Of a stretch of DNA of 64,000 bases, positions 49,206 to 62,165 are shown one piece after another (position 1 is the first letter of the stretch; every line of letters starts with the position of its first letter). The notes under the pieces were generated by a model, which saw only the letters and a program-made list of their open reading frames with translations, was not told the origin of the DNA and did no database searches. The stretch spans positions 5,747,316 through 5,811,315 of the forward strand of contig QVOM02000053.1 in the NCBI GenBank assembly GCA_003586115.2, given 5' to 3'. The position numbers and the translations under genes are program-made. The DNA is from Salvator merianae. Lineage: Eukaryota; Chordata; Lepidosauria; Squamata; Teiidae.

Positions 49206-49243
<38 letters not shown>
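49206..49243 (+). repeat. (GA)n microsatellite
   Basis: About 19 perfect units. Confidence 0.96.
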
Positions 49244-49245
<2 letters not shown>

Positions 49246-51086
49246 CAAAATATGTTTAAAATATAATATAGGCTGTATGAGATTTCTACTTTCATTCATG
49301 ACAGAAACAGCATGACCATCATGGGAAAATTGAGAAGTTGGAATAGTTTCCTATTCTGGATCACTTGGCAATCTCTGTTTTCTTTGCTAGTCTTACTAGA
49401 GCCTGTTATCAAATCTAGAGGATAGAGAAGGGTCTGAATCCAATGTTGATTCAGATTTTGCTTGGTGTTTCTTCCCATAAATTAATTATATATTCCATTC
49501 AACTGACTGTACACCTCCAGAATCTTACTGAATGCCCAGGTTTCAAATAGTTTTGGGCCATGCCACAGAATGGGACAGTTGCATGTGACTTTCTCCATGA
49601 TTATCACATGATCCCTGCCTCATGGGGCTTGACACATGGTTGGACTTGCCATAGTCTACATCAGCATGCAGATTATCTGCATCAGCATGTGAATGGCAGG
49701 CCCCTATTCCAGGATATAATCTGGAATAAGGCTCAGTGTAGAAAAGGCCCTAGTCTTGTCTATTCTCTGTCCTATGTGAACAGAGTATACTAGGAGGGGT
49801 CACTGCTATTCTGGACTAGTGTGTGGATGGCAGAAGCCTTGACAGTACCATGGTCCAGTCTACTACTCTTGCAAAAATGTCCTTATTCTCTTGCAATCCC
49901 AGATAGGCAAAGATGCTGGAGAACTAAAAAAGAAGTAAGGTATTACAGTCTTAACAAGATCATGAAAAATGAGAACATGTCCAAGACAAATCAAGATGGC
50001 AGACATTTGCTCATGTGGACACCAGTAATCAACCCAACTCAATATCAGTAAAGAACAATAAATATGTGGATAATATATGTTTCAGGCAAATGATCCCACC
50101 CTTGGCACCTCTACAGAAACTGATCAGGGAGTAACTGATGAAAACAACCTCTGTTTGTGACCACCAAACACTGCTGCTAGCCAGATTAGATAATTTTGAG
50201 TTAGACTGAGAAATAATTTAATACTCATAAAATAGTTATCTGTGCCCTAACTATATTTTTTACCTTCCCTGAAGAAAAAAAGTCCAGCTCTTTATTTCCT
50301 GCTCTTTTAAATGACTTATGCTTTAAATGTGCTAATGCCACATTCTCCAGAGTCCTGTCAGTCTTGTGGCAGAATGATTTCTAGGTAAGAGAAAAATATA
50401 TTATTTCCAATGGTCTAGCGTACTTGGAAATGTGATATATTTCAGCTAACCTCTATTGTTGCTTAGTGGGTTTAGATGCATTTCTACCCACAGTGAGTCA
50501 GAGCTCCTTAAATTTGACAGGACCAAATAGGTGTATGAAAATATTTTGTTCAAATAACCCTTTTCCTGTTTTTATTTTTACTTACTTTGAGGAACACTTC
50601 AAGTTTATCAGTGATAGGAGTATAATCAGTGTGTTGAGCTGCAATTTCTTGCTATTTAAGAAGGAAGAAGTCTTAATGCAGTTCTTCAGAGAGGTTTGCA
50701 TAAAAAGTTATACTGAGCAGGTATTAATATCCTTTCTGTTCCTTCCCGTCTTCTTCCTGGTCCTGCAATGGTTTTTAAAGACATCTCCCCCTGGCTCAGT
50801 TTGCCTATATAAAAAGAATATTGGGTCAGTTTCCTTCCAGAGGTTTTTCAACTGCAGGGATTAACTCATTAAAATGGGAGTAAAGGTGAGGTTCCACCCT
50901 GCAGCTCTGGTCACCAAGTCATTCCAACTTGCATAGCAAAGAAAGACCACAAGGAAAATTAATGGATCGGGACTGAAATCTGAAGTGCTGTGAACATGCA
51001 CATCCTGTTCAATAGCATACACCCTGGAGTCGTTCAAACATATAAAGGCACAAAACTATGAGGATTCACATCTTTCTACATATATC

Positions 51087-51087
<1 letters not shown>
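49244..51087. other. no gene seen
   Basis: A 132-codon frame at 50466-50864 is not recognised. Nothing else was supported, apart from the repeat counterpart at 49750-49796. Confidence 0.45.
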
Positions 51088-51131
<44 letters not shown>

Positions 51132-51133
51132 AG
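51088..51133 (+). repeat. (AAAT)n microsatellite
   Basis: About 11 units. Confidence 0.96.
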
Positions 51134-51424
51134 GCAACTATTCACTTACTATGCAGTTCTACTGGAAAGTAAAAATGCTAATATTTGAATAGCAGAACTC
51201 AGTTGGCAGAACTGTAGAGTCCAGAAAATAGCCATGGAGAACTATTGTTTGATACATTGGGAAGTTTCATAAATTCTCATGTGGAGTTGCTCTGGAGTCA
51301 GTTCTCTCAGGAGATTTGAAGTGAGGTGCTATCAATACAGCCATCTCAAGCTCGTCATTTTCACTAAGTCAGGGAAGACAGTTTTATTGATTTTATTGAT
51401 TTTTTTAATTGAATGTTGTGACTG

Positions 51425-51486
51425 TTCCTGGGACTTATGGATGAAAGGTAGAATATAAATGCTTGTAATAAATAACAAAATAAATA
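51425..51486 (+). mobile_element. LINE 3' tail remnant
   Basis: GAAAGGTAGAATATAAATGC followed by AATAAATAACAAAATAAAT is the usual 3' end wording of reptile L2-like LINEs. The body is missing. Confidence 0.45.
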
Positions 51487-52592
51487 ATATTCTCTGAGTC
51501 AAGGAAAGCATGAAAAAAGTGTTCTGGTTTATGAAAAAGGAAGATATAACAATAGGAAAAAAAACCACAGTCTTTTAATATTGCCATATTTTTGACCTTA
51601 AATAATCAGCATATTGTCATTCAAGTGGTGACTGTTAGAGTGTTAATTAAATTGAATATGAATGCAATTGTTAATAGATTATATTGCTCAGGCTCTGAAT
51701 GCAGAAAGAAGAGGTGATGCCAAGACACTATTCTGACAGATGTGTGTAAGTGTGTGCATATCTGTGCTAGGGAACAGTGTGCATTTCAGCCTGAATGGAT
51801 ATGATAAAAGATGAGCCCTTCATTACATTTTCTTCCAGAAAATGCAAGTTTAACGAGTTATATTGTCTGTAAGAGAAGCCTGACTGCAATTCTGATGTGT
51901 CTTTTTTAGTCTGAGAACATAAAAGCCCACCAGAATGCATCGTGCACAAACTACGGCATTAAGCAGATTAGAAAATGAAATGTCACACTATAACATGACC
52001 AAGGGAGCCCCTCCACTCTTTACAGTTCTTTTATAAGAAGGAAAGGAGATTGTGCTGAAAACTCTTTTCTTGTATTTCTTTGCCTCTGAAGTATCTTGTA
52101 TATTTCTCTTTGGGGCAGGAAAAGCATTCACTGAAATGCTAATTTAAAGCTGAGTTTTTAAGATGGCTGTGATTGCTAAATTAATTCAGAACAAGACTGT
52201 GTATTAAAGCAAATTTAAAAAAAAGAAAACCAAAGTACTTTAGCTATAAACTGTTTCATAATCTGTCCAAATGCTTTCTGATACAACTTGGCATTAGTAA
52301 TTAAAAGAACTCTTCCATTTTCAATCAGCTTTGGATTATCTTCCTGATTAATTGTATTACTTTCTTAAAATTTGCTCAACACTGAGTTCCCTCATATTGC
52401 CTATTGCATTTTTGTTTCATTTGTTCCAGGATAAGAACACCTTATGTACTTGATATTAGTGAGCTCCATGTCATGATCCTTTAACTGAGGATTTATCTAA
52501 ATTAATGCTCCTTTATAAAACTACAGAGAATATTCGGAGTTAGTATTTGCCCTACAACAGATAGATCATTGTTTGTCAAAGTCTTAACAGAA
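51487..52592. other. no gene seen
   Basis: No supported feature. Confidence 0.5.
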
Positions 52593-52594
52593 TA

Positions 52595-52755
52595 CAGTAG
52601 TCCCTCATTATTCATGAAGGCTGGGTTCTGCAAAACCTTGTAAGTCCCCAAACAAGAGGTCGTGGAGGGGTATTTTGATAAGAAACTTAACAAAACACAA
52701 ACAGAAGTACAGAGATAACCTGGTCCCCGCTTCCTACTTCGCAAGATAGTCAGCG
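52595..52755 (+). mobile_element. Tigger-like DNA transposon terminus
   Basis: CAGTAGTCCCTCATTATTCA right after a TA dinucleotide (52593-52594) matches the terminal inverted repeat style of TcMar-Tigger elements (CAGTAGTCCCTC...). About 150 bases of possible interior follow. No matching right end was found, so it is a fragment. Confidence 0.5.
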
Positions 52756-53284
52756 CCCAATTAAAAAAAAAGGTTCAACAACTTATACTCTCGTCTCCCC
52801 TCCACCTCACTATCTCTTCAGAGGCCAAAAGAAGTCCTTTCCTTTCATTTAGATTACAATATATTTGTGCTGTTGTTGGTATCAGGTCAGAAGGAGTTAA
52901 TGATAACACTGGAAGTTCTCCAGGGATATTGAAGCAAAGGACATCATTCTTCTTAATTAGAGCTTTTCATATGGACTGTGACTAAAATCACCTTAGTTGC
53001 CTTTTCTAGCTCTCACCTGATTCTAATTAGGCCCTTTGGAACATTAACTTGGCTTTTTCCCCCCTCATGATTCATCTCATTAGGAATATGGCAAGGTGGG
53101 GCAGAGAGAGAACAGAGCTTCTTATATGTGCTTGGCATATGAGAGAAAGAGAGGTCTATATCTCAGATTGTCAAGCAAATTGTGAGATGTGTTTTGCTAT
53201 TATATTTTTAAAGTTCACAGCCTGGTTTTGCTCCTATTGACACAAATCCTAAGGACCTAGGAATCAATAGAAGTATTCCCCTAG
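52756..53284. other. no gene seen
   Basis: No supported feature. Confidence 0.5.
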
Positions 53285-53625
53285 TATCATGCATAGTCAA
53301 TCATTTCCTTGTTTCCAAGGTTATCCAATTCAGCTTTTGTCAAGCTTTTGTCAAGTCGACTATTCCTGCAGAGCACAATAACTGTCCAGGTATTTATAGT
53401 TTTAATGACATTTTCACCATTTAACTTTGGATTGTAGAAATTTCTGTACTTGTTCTGTGTAGTTAGAGAAGTATGTATCATTTCCTGTAATTGGTTGTGT
53501 TCCATTTTCTTCAATGATTTGCCATCTTTAATTGTGTTGCATATCTGTTCGGGCCAAAATTCATTTGAATATCCTCACTATAAATATGGTCAATATTGAG
53601 CAGGGAGTCAAATGCACCCTTTGAT
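53285..53625 (-). pseudogene. R4/Dong-type LINE reverse-transcriptase fragment
   Basis: Minus-strand pieces match the RT C-terminal region of R4/Dong-clade LINEs. One frame (about 53520-53620) reads SLLNIDHIYSEDIQMNFGPN. After a stop and frame change, a second (53287-53514) contains KLNGENVIKTINTWTV and LTKAELDNLGNKEMI. These match the family wording LNG-NVI-AINTWAV...LRY...W-KAEL--LDRKTRKLMT. An 11-bp tandem duplication at 53332-53353 sits inside. The piece covers roughly 110 codons of a protein normally many hundreds long, so it is dead. Confidence 0.7.
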
Positions 53626-53653
53626 TTTCCAAATAACGTAAGGTCATATATAT

Positions 53654-53680
53654 ATCATCATCATCATCATCATCGTCATT
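53654..53680 (+). repeat. (ATC)n microsatellite
   Basis: About eight ATC units with one G substitution. Confidence 0.9.
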
Positions 53681-54570
53681 TTTGGCATATCTGTCTAGCT
53701 TTTATTATTGCAAGAATGGTGTCATATATTTGAAATGGATATCTGCTCTTTGATAGGTACATGTATGACTTATAACCAAAAAAAGTCAAATGAGACAATA
53801 GATCAGGAGCAAATGACCAACTATTTGTCTAAAATTAAAACAAAGGAAGAGACAGAGAGGAAAAAAATAAGGAAAGACATCAAGAAAAATATTTTTTTAA
53901 ACTTTAAAAGTGTTCGTATTCTTTCTCCCCCCCCCCTTCTTTTCAAACTGCTGTATTAATTATGAATATGCATTTCCTTTAAGACAGCTTACTTCTGCCT
54001 AATTACTTCTAGTTATGAACTAAGGGAATCAGAGATTGGCAAGGATGTGGATTCTTACTAGTGGAGTCATCATTAGGTAACCTGGGCTATGAAACTCAAT
54101 TAAAATTAAAAAATCACAGTGGGTCTGCATCTCTGCTGAAAAGCACCACTACAGTCAATTAAGAGAGTTGAGGTCAGAGATTATATATTGGCATAATTTA
54201 TGGCGGGAAAGCAAAAAAAAACAACTTAATGCAGTTGTGTATAGGCAGATGCTAGTACAAGAACATAGTATATGAATAAGGAGGGAGAACTATAAACAAG
54301 CAGATTTCTCAAGCTCGTTTTTTTATCCTGCTCTGACATTGATGTAGAATGAAAGAGGAACATATATTGGGAACATCCAGCAGATAGAATAAAAGTTGCT
54401 TAATTGTACTGTACTCTCTTACAGTATTCCAATCTGCTATTAAAAGTATTGAAAGGATGTGTTCAGATGCATAGTTTTCCCTCTTATAACACGGTTATCT
54501 ATATGATTTTGTTGCAGTCAGCAATGCTCACACCCTCTTCTGAGTATGTCACTGTGAGTGGGTGTAGTGG
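53681..54570. other. no gene seen
   Basis: Contains a C run at 53926-53936 and otherwise nothing supported. Confidence 0.45.
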
Positions 54571-54591
54571 CATGGCTGTGGCACAGCCATG
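54571..54591. repeat. perfect 10-bp inverted repeat with one-base centre
   Basis: CATGGCTGTG and CACAGCCATG are separated by a single G. It lies in a CA/TG-rich block (about 54540-54830) similar in character to 42120-42570. Confidence 0.85.
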
Positions 54592-55829
54592 TTGCACATG
54601 CTAATCACCTGGGCAATGTCTGAGTGAATGCCAGATGTTGCCAGACCATGGACATGGTGATCCATCCTGTCCTGCCATGGCCATCTGCACTTTGAGTGCG
54701 TATAGCCCAGTACAGGACATTTCCAGCACACAGTGTGTGGATGGTCCACCATTATGCCTGATTCTTACCAGCATAATATGGCATTATTATACCATCCCAG
54801 GGTGGCAAGTGTGAACTGGCTTTGAGTTAGCTTACTGGTCTTCTCCGTCTATGGCTGCAAAGCATATAATCAATTTGATTCCATATCGACTATCTGGTCA
54901 TGTCCACTTGTAGAGTTGCATTTGAGACTGTTGGAAAAGAGTGTTTGATTTGATTGCCAGGAAGTTGTGCAAGGCCAAACTTTTTTGTTATTCCTGTTAT
55001 CTTTCAACTCCCTATTTTAGCATTCCAGTTGCCAAAAAAAGATGAAAGTGACATCTTTTTTTTGGTGTTAGTTCTACCTCTGTTCATTACAAATCCTTAC
55101 AAGTTTTACTTCATATGACTTTTTATCGCTTTCAGAAGGGTGGGGAAATAAAGCCTTTTTATAACCTTGTGGTGTGCAGGGAACTAGTCTGTATTTGTCT
55201 TCAGGTGATGTATTAATTTTCAATGATATCGTTGATGAACATCTTTCAGTGCAACCCTATATGCCAATCAATGGCATGTAATACTGAAAAGGTGCTTTAG
55301 TTAAAATCACCAGTTCTATTCCTGCAAGTGAATTTTCCAAAACAACTTACAACTTCGTTTCACAGTACAAATGTGTATCAAAAATTAAAATCCCATTTGA
55401 CAGCTTGGCAATAGCGTCATTCTCTCCTTTTACTGTTCTTCATATTCAAATGAGGAGGAAGGATAATTGGATTGCAAAGATTTCAGTGATGGAAGAGCTT
55501 ACTTTTGAAGAACAATATAGAAATTACTTTTTAAATAGTTTAGAATTTTGGTATCTGTGTAAAACAGGTGGTTAGCAAAATATCATGAAGTGATTGGAGA
55601 AATTACTTCCTCAAATTGCTTCACTTAAGCTTAGTTTATGCATGCATGCATGCATAGATGTAACCATTTCATCTGATTTGTTGTGATTTCTTCCATTTTT
55701 GCATATTTGCCACACTTAATTGTTTCAAACAAAATTCAATAGGAGACAAAGACAACCTGAATATACACAAAATGCAGCTTTTAAATTATCATTTTATTTA
55801 TTGAAAAAAAAAAATCCGACACTTAAATT
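54592..55829. other. no gene seen
   Basis: Contains a short (ATGC)n run at 55638-55655. No supported gene. Confidence 0.5.
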
Positions 55830-56335
55830 GCCCATGTGAAAAAGTAATCACCCCTTTAGTTACTTTATCAACCAATTCTGTCAACAAGTTAACCAAATAT
55901 ATTCATTAATTGAGGTTCAGTCAGATTAGACATACTTAGATTTGATTAGTGCCAGCTCTTTTGAATCCAATAGTTCTATAAATAAAGCATTTGCAGCAAT
56001 TTGGAGTAGACTAAAAGGTCTCAACAAGCAGCACACTATGTCACAACCAAAAGAAATTCCAGAAGAGATGAAAAATTCTTCGAAGTACATCAGTCTGGAA
56101 AAGGTTACAAAGCCATTTCTAAGGCTCCAGGACTCCAGTGAACCTCAGTGAGAGCTATTACGTCCAAATGGAGAAAATGTGGAAATGATGATGATGATGA
56201 TGATTTCCAGAAGTGGCTACCTACCAAACTTTATCCCATAGCATATGCAAGAAATCACAAAACTCCAGAGGAATATCCAAGGAATTGCAGACCTCACTTG
56301 TCTCAGACAAGGTGAGAATGTACAATCCCACCATT
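55826..56335 (+). pseudogene. Tc1/mariner-like transposon 5' part with broken transposase
   Basis: A terminal-repeat-like CATGTGAAAAAGTAATCACC lies at 55832-55851. The start of the transposase follows. SQPKEIPEEMK (from about 56038) precedes SGKGYKAISKAPGLQ in another frame (from about 56095), then a stop and RAITSKWRKCGN. This is the paired-type helix-turn-helix DNA-binding region. A (GAT)n expansion at 56184-56202 interrupts the next segment. Nucleotide similarity to the linker and start of the catalytic region (GAATTGCAGACCTCACTTG) continues to about 56330. The DDE catalytic part is absent, so the copy cannot transpose. Confidence 0.8.
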
Positions 56336-56339
56336 TGGT

Positions 56340-56400
56340 TTGGTTTGTAACCCTTTCCAGACTGAGTATATTTCTTATTTTTTAGAACCATGTCTTCCAT
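56340..56400 (-). mobile_element. inverted piece of the same Tc1-like element
   Basis: 56344-56365 is the reverse complement of 56090-56111 with one mismatch in 22. The next bases (ATTTCTTATTTTTTAG) also fit the reverse strand of the transposase start. The two pieces form a foldback arrangement about 230 bases apart. Confidence 0.65.
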
Positions 56401-58434
56401 TCCATGACATCAAATATTTTCTATTAATTTTAGAATGAATGCAGACTCCTAAAGAACCCTTTTGCCTAGTCTTTTTGAGGAGAGGAGGCAGAGGAGGGGA
56501 GATGTGATGTGGAAGCCTGTGTGACTATGTCCTTATATAGTCTGTTTCCTGTCACCCTTGTGTACACGCAGGAGTGAGGAAACTGGTTTCAGAAGAATTT
56601 TTATTGACACTCTTCTTGAGACTCCTCGCAGATGTGTACGGGAACAATAGTCTTGTCTGGGTTGCCAAATACTTACTCTAAATCTTTTGTAATCATTAAT
56701 GTTTTTAATTTCCTGAGTTTTTCTCAGCCTCTTTCCTTCCCTTAGAAACAGGAAAAATGCTGGTCTTTTTGCAGACAGGCTTGTCTTTTGAAAAAGGGTG
56801 TAAGTAGGCAAAATGGATGAATAGAGGGCTTATGTTGCTGGTCAGTTTCTCTGTGTCTGCAAACTTTATGCCAGTTATATTTTCCTATAGTCAGTGTTTG
56901 TTTCCATAGGTTAAGAGTGTTGGTGCCTTGGCAGCATCCTTGCCTTTGCATGGGTAATCATGCCTATGGATTATGCCTATGGCAGAGAGAACTGTTTGAG
57001 GCAAAACACTTATATCTGTTTTCAGGAAGCAATTCAAAATTAATGGGAAAATGTACATTCCAAATGCTTCAATACAACATTACATATACGGGGAGGTGTT
57101 TCATATTCTTGTTTTTTTAAAAAAAAATCCTTCAAATCCCTTATTTCATTAAGTTTGACTTCTCCATCTTTGTTTTCACGTTTCTCTTTGCCCCACATGT
57201 TCTATTTGGTCTACTGCCTAAATTGTTTCCATATCTCATTCTTAAATATGTCCCCCAAAAGCTGCTGTGAGATGCTGGCAAACCCAAGAATAACGTATGT
57301 CACCAGTTTTTGCTTTGGGAAGAAAACTAAGCCTGCTGTACCACTGAATATATGGTTTCATCCATCTACATTCTGTCGCTATGGCTTCTCGACATTCCTT
57401 TACAGCCTGAAGTGGATGGGAGTTGATACCAGCCACAGCGTTGCACACAAATCAGCATATCTGCTCTGATTCTTGCTCTTGTTATTTTCTGATAATAGCG
57501 CAACTTTAAAATGCTCTGTTAATGGGGATCTTCTGAAACGTCAGGAGGCAAAGAAAAGCAGAGGAACAAAATGTGCAAACCAGGCATTCTGTTAAGGCCA
57601 CAGTCCTTTTCCTTTCCTTTCCGCTGCTGTTTCTTTGGTTGACACAGCATTCACCTCAACACCTCTGCAATCTGGATTCCGCATCAGTCTTGGCAGCCTC
57701 TGCTTGAAGGATGAAAGTGCCAAGTCTTGGACTGAACACTCCCAGAGGCTCTTAGTATGCCTCCCTCCTGCCTTCTAAAGGTTATCCTCCGAAGATCAGA
57801 TGCTTCAAAAGGAAGGCACTGAACAGTTAGCAGGTAGATACAGACTCCCTTGCTATCTCTCCCGATTGCTGACACATAAGTCTTGCTGCTTTCAGAGACA
57901 GGTGCCTGCTGTCTGCCTCCCCCTCTTTTTTCAAAACCATTAGACTCAGTTTTCTGCTTTTGTCTCAGAACTGCCATCTGCTTGTCTGTCAGACTTTCTC
58001 ACATTTGTTTTCCAGGGCTCCCCTCTTCCATAACTTTTTAGAGAAATTTGCACTTTGTCTGCAGCATTGTCAGTTTCCACAATTGTGATGATGAATCCTA
58101 GTACTATCTTCCCCTGCATAACAGCTAAGCACCAACTGAGGGAGAAAGAAACCAAAAAGCTGCTAGGCAGGCATCAGCTTGTTGTCAGACGTGCTGAATA
58201 AAGGAATGAATGAACATTCCAGTGTTTCACTATATAGGTAGCAACTTTTACAATATTCACATCATCCATTTATTCCCCCCCCCCCCAAAAAAGGTCAGCC
58301 CATTCATGCATGTCCAGAAGGAGTCGATTGGTCAATAACTGATCTTAATGACATCTGATTAAAACCAATAAGCTTAAAGATAGAGATTCCTACGGAATCA
58401 TCCCAGACCCTTTCTGCACTTACCTGTCAGTGAA
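56401..58434. other. no gene seen
   Basis: Frames of about 100 codons (56533-56811, 57155-57469, 57684-57977) have no recognised domain. No supported element. Confidence 0.45.
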
Positions 58435-58452
58435 TTGGATCCGTGGATCCAA
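58435..58452. repeat. short hairpin with two BamHI-type sites
   Basis: TTGGATCC and GGATCCAA surround a GT centre. It lies in a GC-richer block (58400-58790) that may be an old DNA element. Confidence 0.7.
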
Positions 58453-61400
58453 GTCAGCCTAGCCCACTGATCTAGACTGCAGGGAGGCAGGTGTGGGATC
58501 AGCACCATTTGTACCAACAGCGTTGATCTGGATTATCCCACACCATAGCCACAGAGCTCACATGAGCTTGGCTGCTGCTCCCCCATGTCTCTGAAGGCTA
58601 GAAACCTTGGGGCCACACTATCATGCACCACTGAAAGACATCCCCTAGTACTTCCAAACACAGGATCCATGCCTTCTGCATGCCTCCCATATTCCAGATC
58701 AGGACTGCTGGTTCTGGATGAAGGCCTCTCTTAAGGCCTGTCTGGTTGTGCATACACGTTTTAGCTGCCCTAAGACCTTCTACTAGCACAGTCTGTGGCT
58801 TTCCTTCATGTCCAAAAGATGTTCTTTAGCACTGATTGTCAGGCTTTGCTTCCTCCTCTTCCTTCTCTGGTCCTCAGATGTGTGCAGAAGGAACATCTTC
58901 AAAGAGTCCAAAAAGAGAAGAAAAGAAAAAGTGAAGCAGAACGAAAAAGATTTAGAAAAGCTACAGTGCATCAAACAACAGTACCTAAATTGCATCTTTG
59001 CAGGAATGCCATTACTACTGTCTTGAACATACCTACTTCTCCATTCTATAGCCAGGCTTGGGAGGAAAAAAAAAAATCCTTTTAAGTGCTTTGCATGCAT
59101 CCACTTTGAAAGGAAAGAGCAAGCATTTACTTCCTCTCATCTACCTATACATGCAGCAATGCCTTTGCCTGTGCCTGCCTAAGAAATTCCCCTATTGATT
59201 GTGGTTGCTGCTAGAACTTGCTGTGATCACTTAAGTGTGGAAATGAATATCCGTTTAAGAATCCTGCTTTTCCTTGTAGCCTTCTGCATACTCCCACAAA
59301 TTACATTCAGTATGTAACTTCCTGAATGTCACTTCTCAACAGCTCATTGATTGACAAACTGATAAAATTTGTTTCCAGCTTGGATGTGTTCACTCTAAAT
59401 AGGCTTTCAAAAGAAGTGGAAGAGGGACGTTAAAGGCATAGGTCGATTTTTTATCTATCACAAGAAAGGACTTTCTTTCCCACCACACACAAGACTTTAA
59501 TAATAACTCCCATTGGCTGTTTGCAAGCTTCTCCCTGCAGCCACACTAACATCAAAGCTGGGGATTTTTGTTTCCTGGCTTCAAAGTTTCCAGCTGAGGC
59601 CAACTGCACAAAAAAGTGAATCTGGTGGCACTTTCTACTCCTCTGTGGTGGTTTTGTGTCTCAATGGATGTGGAATCACATGATCCCCATGCTCATTGGA
59701 CTCTTCCATGGCACCATAACTGCACAGTAGGGTTCATGCCTTTATTGAGCTTACTAAACTAGGTTAATCTCAAATGTCTAATGAATTGCTTTCATTAGAG
59801 CTAACCATAGCTCACTAAAGAGCTTTGATCCTGAATGAATTTCTTTCAGAACATAATGGTGATTGACTCTCCACATTCTCCATTCACTTGTTATATTTAT
59901 ATTTCATGTCCCCCCCCCCCCATGGATCTCAAATGTCTAAGAATGCAGGATGCTGCTTTATGCCAAATTCTATCTTTGATGCATCTAGATCTGCTTTACC
60001 CACAATAATAGAAGTTTCTTGTCAGTTGCATTCCCAAGAACCACAATGATTTCATGAAACGAAGTCTTTATTGAGAATACTTGTTCAACATGTGCAGTGC
60101 CAACAGCAAGCCACATTGAATAATGGTGACATCAGACCTCTACACATCTCACTTCTAACCCTCCCCTCCAGTGAACAATTTGAGCTCTAGTTACAAATTC
60201 ATTCTTTTTATGTTTTTAACATTCTGCTATCTGTTTACTTCTCTAGTTCAGTCTGACCTCCACCAGCATCTGTGCTCCATAAACCTTTTAGCATGCATTC
60301 CTTTTTTCATCATTATGTCTGAGAATTGCTGAGAATGAGCAAGGTTAGCAGTTCAAGTGGACAGCAGATACATTAAATTTCCAGTAATTCAGATGTGGGT
60401 CATTTTCTGCCCTTCTTAGGTATGTAAGGACTTGTACGGGTGACCTCTGTGTTGCCATCTTTATGCCGACCACACAGCCTTTCTTCTTAGCTTACCTCAT
60501 CAACCCTGTGTTTTCATGGTGGAGAAGGATAAGGATGGCAGGTAAATGCCTGTCTGGGTTGGAGAGATATCCTCAAAGTTGACACTGGGGAACAAAAGGA
60601 GGATACCAGATTGTTACGGTCTTTGAATCTTTTCTGGCTTACATTATAGATGCTGCTTTTGCTTGGCTTTCTGCAGTTTGTGTACATCCCTAAGTCATAG
60701 ACTGCAATCCTGGACCATTTCAACATGCCGTGTTAAGCACTGCTAACTGAACAAAGAAGTGAAAGCTTCTAATTTTCTCTTATAGCTATATTGGAAAAGC
60801 AAAGACAATGGGAAAATGTGTACACCCAAGAACTGAATGAAGCTGATTTTAATTGTATTAAAAAAACCAACAACTTAGTTCTGAACCTTCTGAAGACTTA
60901 GATGCTATATTTTCCATAGAAAGCCTCATTCTCTGATAACCCAAAGACATTATTCCTTCTTGTCTCAGTAGAAGAACTATTTTGCCCTGAGCTAGCTTAC
61001 AGCCTAGCTCAGGATACATGCTTAAAAGGTATAATAATTCATTTGATATTTTTTTGCATTGAAGACAGGTATCATTTAGGAGCACATTACATTCCATAGC
61101 TATTATGTAGCCCATAAAAGTGAACATCATAATACTTTGATTGCAGGTTAAATCCAAGTTTAAAAACAGCTCACAGTAGCACAAATCCTCCATAAAAATC
61201 AGTTTTGTCATTCTATTTATTCTTATCATCGACCATACAGCCTAATGTATTTTCCATAATTTTGGAAGTAAGCATTACGGTTATTTTTATCACTGTGTAT
61301 TACCAGCAGTTAGATAGATTCTGCTGTCATGTGCAGCATAAATCCTGGATAACTCCATTGACCTCCAGTTTTTGATGCAAGCAAGAGCAAAAGTGGCTTA

Positions 61401-62049
61401 AAATGCTCAACAGAGGTTTCACATTGTTCTCATTTTCTCTTGAACATTTTTTTCTCCATCTTTTCAAAAGAGCCACAGATATTTAAAAAAAAAAAAAAAA
61501 GAAAGGCAAAAAGCAAAGAAATAACCAACAAAATTAAAAGACTGGATTTTTTAATGTTGCAGATCCATTTTTAAAGCCCCATTTCCCACATTAGATTTAG
61601 CTATCATTTGACAGAATTATGTTAGTTCAAAACTGGGGTTTCTTTGGTTGTTTAATAACAATTTAAGAAATTCTTAGCCCATTGTTTAGGGGATTTAAAC
61701 TTGAAAAATGAATCTCAACAATAACGATCTTCAGTTTTAGAAGTTCCACTATTTTTTACGTGTTAGAATAGAGCACGGATAATCACAAAAACAACATCTT
61801 GAAAAAAAAAACAGCCCCCCCCCCCAAGAAATAGAAATTATAAAGTCATTAAAATTCAGAGTGGAATATGAGGCATTTAGGTACACAGGGGAGTGTCCTA
61901 GTTTAAGACAACCATTTGCACATTCATTGGTAGTCAAGGGAAAGTGTGCAAGGGAGGTAGGTAAGGTTTTATCTTTATAAACTGTGACAAACTGCACTGA
62001 CTTGCTCACTAGACCAAATAATGATTTTCCACATTTTCCCCCTCTTTAT
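58453..62049. other. no gene seen
   Basis: C/A homopolymer pairs occur at 58276-58293 (just left of this stretch), 59910-59920 and 61801-61826, and an A run at 61484-61500. No exon-like frame or named element was found. Confidence 0.45.
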
Positions 62050-62165
62050 AACAATACTATTTCATCCCTTGAGGCAGGAGACTTTACCAGCTCAAGCAGA
62101 TACCAATGACTGAACCTGAGATCTTCATCTAAAACATGACTTATGCAAACGACCTATGGCTGCTT
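62050..62165 (-). mobile_element. tRNA-derived SINE remnant
   Basis: On the minus strand a B-box-like AGGTTCAGTCATT (62105-62117) is followed by GGTATCTGCTTGAGCTGGTA and AAGTCTCCTGCCT. This is the same order as the abundant reptile SINE (AGGTTCAATCCCTGGCATCTCC...AAGACTCCTGCCT). The A box is eroded. Confidence 0.6.
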
